A stretch of DNA of 9,200 nucleotides from Rhodospirillales bacterium (lineage in GTDB: Bacteria > Pseudomonadota > Alphaproteobacteria > Rhodospirillales > Casp-alpha2), in assembly GCA_021775275.1 (NCBI GenBank), contig JAJFIE010000201.1:1-9200 (forward strand). The letters are read 5' to 3'. Below are positions 5,487-9,200 of the stretch, one piece after another. Numbering within the stretch: position 1 is the first letter of the stretch; each line of letters starts with the position of its first letter. Both the position numbers and the translations under genes were made by a program. The notes under the pieces were generated by a model. That model did no database searches. It was not told the DNA's origin and saw nothing but the letters and a program-made list of their open reading frames with translations.

Positions 5487-8400
5487 ATGGCGGCAAAAGC
5501 TGAACAAACGGCGTCACGACTGATCAGCAGGATTGTCACATCTGCGCGCAAACGTTTGGGTAAAACCAAAGGGGCTCTGGCGGAACGTTATATCCGCCAG
5601 TATTTCGACAATGTGCCGCCTCATGACATTGTCGAACGCGGCGCCGACGAGTTGGCCGCCGTGGCGACCAATCAGCTTGCCGCCTGTCAGAACCGCCGAT
5701 CATCCCAGGCGATTGTCCGCGTTTTCAATCCGACGAAAAAATCCGATGGATGGGAAGCCGAACGCACCGTTGTCGAGGTGGTGACCGATGACATGCCGTT
5801 CCTGGTCGATTCCGTCACTGCGGAACTGAATCGCCTCGACCTGACCGTTCACCTGATTATCCACCCCATCATGGCCGTTACTCGCACGTCCAAGGGTGCG
5901 CTGCGAGACGTTACCGACGCAGGGTCGGGCGATCCTGACATCGCGCGGGAATCCTTTATGCATGTGGAGGTAACGCAGGAAAGTGGTGCGCGCCTGAAGG
6001 AAATCAAACAGGGCCTGGACAAGGTTCTGAAGGACGTGCGCGCCGCCGTGGAAGATTGGCGCACCATGCGCCACCGGATGTGGTCATTGATCGAGGAACT
6101 GGAAACCGGCGGTATGGCCGGATATTCAACGGAAACCGTGTCCGAAGGGCGGGATTTCCTGCGCTGGATTCATGACAACCATTTCACCTTCCTGGGATAT
6201 CGGGATTATACCTTCAAGAAAACAGGCAAATCCGTATCAGCAACCATCGACAAAAAAACCGGACTTGGCATTCTGCGCGACCCGTCGGCCACGGTTTTTG
6301 AAACCACGTCGGCACAAGGCGCGACCCCGCCCGAGGTCGATGCGTTTATGCGTCACCCGGACCTGTTGATGGTGACCAAGACCAATGAGCGCACCACGGT
6401 TCATCGCCGGGTTCATATGGATGCCCTCGCCATCAAGCGTCATGACGCGCGTGGCAATGTAATCGGTCAGCGGGTCTTTGTTGGCCTGTTCACGTCAACA
6501 GCCTACAATCGGACGCCGCGCGAGATACCCCTGCTGCGTCAGAAACTGGACCGGGTTATCCAACGCGCGGGCTTCCGCCCGGCCAGCCATGACGGCAAGT
6601 CGTTGATGAATATTCTGGAAACCTATCCGCGCGATGAGCTGTTCCAGGTGTCCGATGACGAGTTGTTCGAAACCGCCATGGGCATTTTGCACCTGCAGGA
6701 GCGCCAGCGGGTCGCCCTGTTCGTGCGCCGGGATGACTTCGAGCGGCATATGTCATGCCTGGTGTTCATTCCACGGGACCGCTTTAACAGTGATCTCCGC
6801 GGAAAAGTCGGCGATCTTCTGGCTGCGGCCTTCGACGGTCGTCTGGTCGCCTTCCGGACCCAGTTCGGTGACGGACCGCTGGCGCGGGTCCATTTCATCA
6901 TTAAAACCAAGCCGGGTTCCATCCCCAAGTATGACGTCAAGGAGATTGAGGAACAGCTTGTCGCTGCGGCGCGGGTCTGGAGAGATGAATTGGAAGACGC
7001 GCTTTGCCAACACTTCAGTGAACGCGATGTGGGCGCATTTATGGCGCGGTTTGGCCAGGCGTTCGGGCCGGGCTATCAGGAACAGTATGACGCGGCCATT
7101 GCCGTGGATGATATGGATATGATCGACCGTGTACTGGAAACCGACACCATCGGCATGAATCTTTACGACATCACGGGCAGTAAAGATGCATTGGTGCGCT
7201 TCAAGCTGTACCATGCGGACCGCACCATTCCGTTGTCAGACGCACTGCCCATGTTTGAGCACATGGGTTTCCGCGTCATTGAAGAGGCGCCGCACCGGAT
7301 CGAGCCGACCGCTGATTCCGGGCGCGTGGTGATGATCCACGATTTCGGTCTGGCTACCCAGGACGGCATGCCGGTCAACGTCGAGGACATCCGGGAAAAC
7401 TTCCATGATGCTTTCCAGAAAGTCTGGTACGGCGCGGTGGAAAGTGATGGCTTCAATGCTTTGGTGTGCCGGGGCGGCTTGACATGGCGACAGGTGGTGG
7501 TTCTCCGAGCCTACTGTAAGTACCTCCGCCAGACCGGGATTACGTTTTCGCAAATCTATATGGAGCAGACCCTGTCGAGAAATCCGGGGCTGGCGCGGAT
7601 GATCGTCGATCTGTTCCAGGCCATGTTCGATCCGGCCAGACAGAAAACGGCGTCGCGGGATGCCGCGCGTATTCTGAAATCCTTTGAGGCGGGGTTGGTG
7701 AAGGTCACCAGCGCGGACGAAGACCGAATTCTCCGTCGCTTCCTCAACGTGGTCGAGTGCACGCTCCGCACCAACTACTACCAACCCGACGACGACGGCG
7801 CGGACAAGTCCTATCTTTCCTTCAAGCTGAACTCCCGCAATGTGGAAGAGCTTCCCCTGCCCCGGCCATTGAGAGAGATTTTTGTCTACAGCCCAAGGGT
7901 CGAAGGCGTGCATCTACGGTTCGGTCTGGTCGCTCGTGGCGGACTTCGCTGGTCAGACCGACCGGAAGATTTCAGGACCGAGGTTCTCGGCCTGGTCAAG
8001 GCGCAGCAGGTCAAAAACGCTGTCATCGTCCCGGTCGGATCGAAGGGCGGCTTCGTCGTCAAGCGACCGCCGACCGAAGGTGGGCGCGATACGTTCATGG
8101 CCGAGGGCATTGCATGCTACCAGACCTTTATTTCCGGCCTGCTCGACCTGACCGACAATATTGTCGGTAATGGCATAAAGCCACCCAAGCGCGTGGTACG
8201 CCACGACCAGGATGATCCCTATCTGGTTGTCGCGGCAGACAAGGGAACGGCGACGTTCTCCGATATCGCCAATGACGTATCCAAAGCGTATGGACACTGG
8301 CTGGGCGATGCTTTTGCCTCTGGCGGCAGCCAGGGTTATGACCACAAGGGCATGGGCATTACCGCCAAGGGCGCATGGGAATCCGTTAAGCGGCACTTCC

Positions 8401-9200
8401 GTGAAATCGGCACGGATATTCAGAATGAGGACTTCACCGTTATTGGTGTGGGCGACATGTCGGGCGACGTATTCGGCAATGGCATGCTGCTGTCCAAACA
8501 CATCAAGCTGCTCGGCGCTTTTAACCATCTGCATATCTTTGTTGATCCAAATCCCGACCCGGCGAGAAGCTGGGCCGAGCGCAACCGCCTGTTCAACATG
8601 GGCCGTTCGTCGTGGACCGATTACGACAAGAAAGTCATGTCCAAAGGCGCGGTCATTTATGAGCGCTCGGCCAAGACCATTACTCTGACGCCGGAAATCA
8701 AGAAGTTGTTTGGCATGGTGAAGGACAAGGTCGCTCCCAACGAATTGCTTCGCGCCATGCTCCGCGCCCAGGTCGACTTGATGTGGTTCGGCGGTATTGG
8801 CACATACATAAAGGCCGAGTCCGAAAGCCACGCCGATGCCGGTGATCGCGCCAATGATGCGATCCGGGTCAACGGTGAAGAGATCGCTGCCCGGGTGATC
8901 GGCGAAGGGGCGAACCTGGGAACCACCCAGTTGGGCCGCATTGATTACGCACTTCGCGGCGGGCGCCTGAATACGGATTTCATTGACAATTCCGCCGGCG
9001 TTGACTGCTCGGATCACGAGGTCAATATCAAGATCCTGATCGACGCCAGTGTGGCTTCGGGCAAGTTGAGTCCCAAGGACCGTAACAAGTTACTGGCTGT
9101 TATGACCGACGAGGTCTCCGATCTTGTGTTGATGGATAATTACCAGCAGAGCCAGGCAATCTCCATGGTTCAGGCCAGAGGTTACCATGCCGCCGAAAAC
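5487..9200 (+). CDS. gdhB: NAD-specific glutamate dehydrogenase, large (about 180 kDa) type, first 1238 residues, runs off the right edge
   Basis: The enzyme catalyses L-glutamate + NAD+ + H2O to 2-oxoglutarate + ammonium + NADH, mainly for glutamate catabolism, in the cytoplasm. The frame is open from ATG 5487 to the edge with no break; AAGGGGG sits seven bases upstream. Family members have about 1600 residues, so roughly 350 are missing. The N-terminal half (to about residue 700) is the regulatory ACT-like region, including WIHDNHFTFLGYRDY, HMDALAIKR and VGLFTSTAYNRTPREIPLLR. The catalytic part shows RGGLRWSDRPEDFRTEVLGL (817-836), KAQQVKNAVIVPVGSKGGF (838-856, Lys843 and Lys853 likely at the active site), GVGDMSGDVFGNG (987-999, nucleotide-binding), MWFGGIGTY (1099-1107), GEGANLG (1139-1145) and DNSAGVDCSDHEVN (1167-1180). 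In Caulobacter the homologue GdhZ also binds FtsZ and links glutamate use to division; whether that holds here is unknown. The gene symbol is used variously (gdhB, gdhZ, gdh2). Confidence 0.97.
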   Translation, partial: MAAKAEQTASRLISRIVTSARKRLGKTKGALAERYIRQYFDNVPPHDIVERGADELAAVATNQLAACQNRRSSQAIVRVFNPTKKSDGWEAERTVVEVVTDDMPFLVDSVTAELNRLDLTVHLIIHPIMAVTRTSKGALRDVTDAGSGDPDIARESFMHVEVTQESGARLKEIKQGLDKVLKDVRAAVEDWRTMRHRMWSLIEELETGGMAGYSTETVSEGRDFLRWIHDNHFTFLGYRDYTFKKTGKSVSATIDKKTGLGILRDPSATVFETTSAQGATPPEVDAFMRHPDLLMVTKTNERTTVHRRVHMDALAIKRHDARGNVIGQRVFVGLFTSTAYNRTPREIPLLRQKLDRVIQRAGFRPASHDGKSLMNILETYPRDELFQVSDDELFETAMGILHLQERQRVALFVRRDDFERHMSCLVFIPRDRFNSDLRGKVGDLLAAAFDGRLVAFRTQFGDGPLARVHFIIKTKPGSIPKYDVKEIEEQLVAAARVWRDELEDALCQHFSERDVGAFMARFGQAFGPGYQEQYDAAIAVDDMDMIDRVLETDTIGMNLYDITGSKDALVRFKLYHADRTIPLSDALPMFEHMGFRVIEEAPHRIEPTADSGRVVMIHDFGLATQDGMPVNVEDIRENFHDAFQKVWYGAVESDGFNALVCRGGLTWRQVVVLRAYCKYLRQTGITFSQIYMEQTLSRNPGLARMIVDLFQAMFDPARQKTASRDAARILKSFEAGLVKVTSADEDRILRRFLNVVECTLRTNYYQPDDDGADKSYLSFKLNSRNVEELPLPRPLREIFVYSPRVEGVHLRFGLVARGGLRWSDRPEDFRTEVLGLVKAQQVKNAVIVPVGSKGGFVVKRPPTEGGRDTFMAEGIACYQTFISGLLDLTDNIVGNGIKPPKRVVRHDQDDPYLVVAADKGTATFSDIANDVSKAYGHWLGDAFASGGSQGYDHKGMGITAKGAWESVKRHFREIGTDIQNEDFTVIGVGDMSGDVFGNGMLLSKHIKLLGAFNHLHIFVDPNPDPARSWAERNRLFNMGRSSWTDYDKKVMSKGAVIYERSAKTITLTPEIKKLFGMVKDKVAPNELLRAMLRAQVDLMWFGGIGTYIKAESESHADAGDRANDAIRVNGEEIAARVIGEGANLGTTQLGRIDYALRGGRLNTDFIDNSAGVDCSDHEVNIKILIDASVASGKLSPKDRNKLLAVMTDEVSDLVLMDNYQQSQAISMVQARGYHAAEN

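Noticed and set aside
5336..5503. Small open frame of 55 codons in the leader of the glutamate dehydrogenase gene, overlapping its start
   Set aside because: It has no ribosome binding site, starts inside ordinary intergenic sequence and shows no protein features. Translation data could revive it as a leader peptide.
7953..9017. Long minus-strand open frame (354 codons) opposite the glutamate dehydrogenase
   Set aside because: The plus-strand frame here carries every catalytic motif of the dehydrogenase. The antisense frame has no recognisable domain and is a usual by-product of codon bias in GC-rich genes.
1..9200. CRISPR array, insertion sequence, prophage, toxin-antitoxin or secretion genes
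   Set aside because: No spaced direct repeats, transposase or phage-like products were seen on either strand; all substantial genes are conserved housekeeping or nitrogen-metabolism genes.

Overview
The window reads as ordinary core chromosome of a moderately GC-rich alphaproteobacterium. The order or genus cannot be fixed from sequence alone. Three things point to Alphaproteobacteria: a very large NAD-specific glutamate dehydrogenase, a compact gene run (DUF971, UPF0434/Trm112-like, lone LON domain, thioredoxin-TPR), and a COQ6/UbiH-type hydroxylase with the LIADAAHGMHPIAGQGLN signature. I see no phage, transposon, CRISPR, toxin-antitoxin or other clearly accessory element.

Left part (1-878). 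The start of an ammonium transporter gene (amt) lies on the minus strand and runs off the left edge. Its upstream region carries a textbook nitrogen-control layout: a perfect 17-bp NtrC-type palindrome (769-785), a perfect match to the IHF consensus (713-725), and a near-consensus sigma-54 promoter (669-684). A small perfect hairpin lies just upstream of the amt ribosome binding site.

Middle (879-5046). A flavin-dependent ubiquinone-biosynthesis hydroxylase is on the plus strand. It converges with a tightly packed minus-strand cluster, read in the order proX (Ala-tRNA(Pro) deacylase type), thioredoxin-TPR protein, LON-domain protein, UPF0434/Trm112-like protein, DUF971 protein. The thioredoxin/LON and UPF0434/DUF971 pairs overlap by 4 nt and 1 nt, so the last four genes are very probably one operon concerned with protein quality and redox. 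proX has its own promoter candidate, placed so that the mRNA would be almost leaderless.

Right part (5130-9200). A tRNA-Gly(GCC) gene with encoded CCA and a good sigma-70-type promoter is followed by a 210-nt leader and then the first 1238 codons of the giant NAD-glutamate dehydrogenase, which runs off the right edge. Both ends of the window therefore carry nitrogen genes: ammonium uptake on the left and glutamate deamination on the right.

I did not find a convincing undescribed system. The best signals are the complete NtrC/IHF/sigma-54 module in front of amt, the possible leaderless proX transcript, and the coupled LON/thioredoxin-TPR pair.
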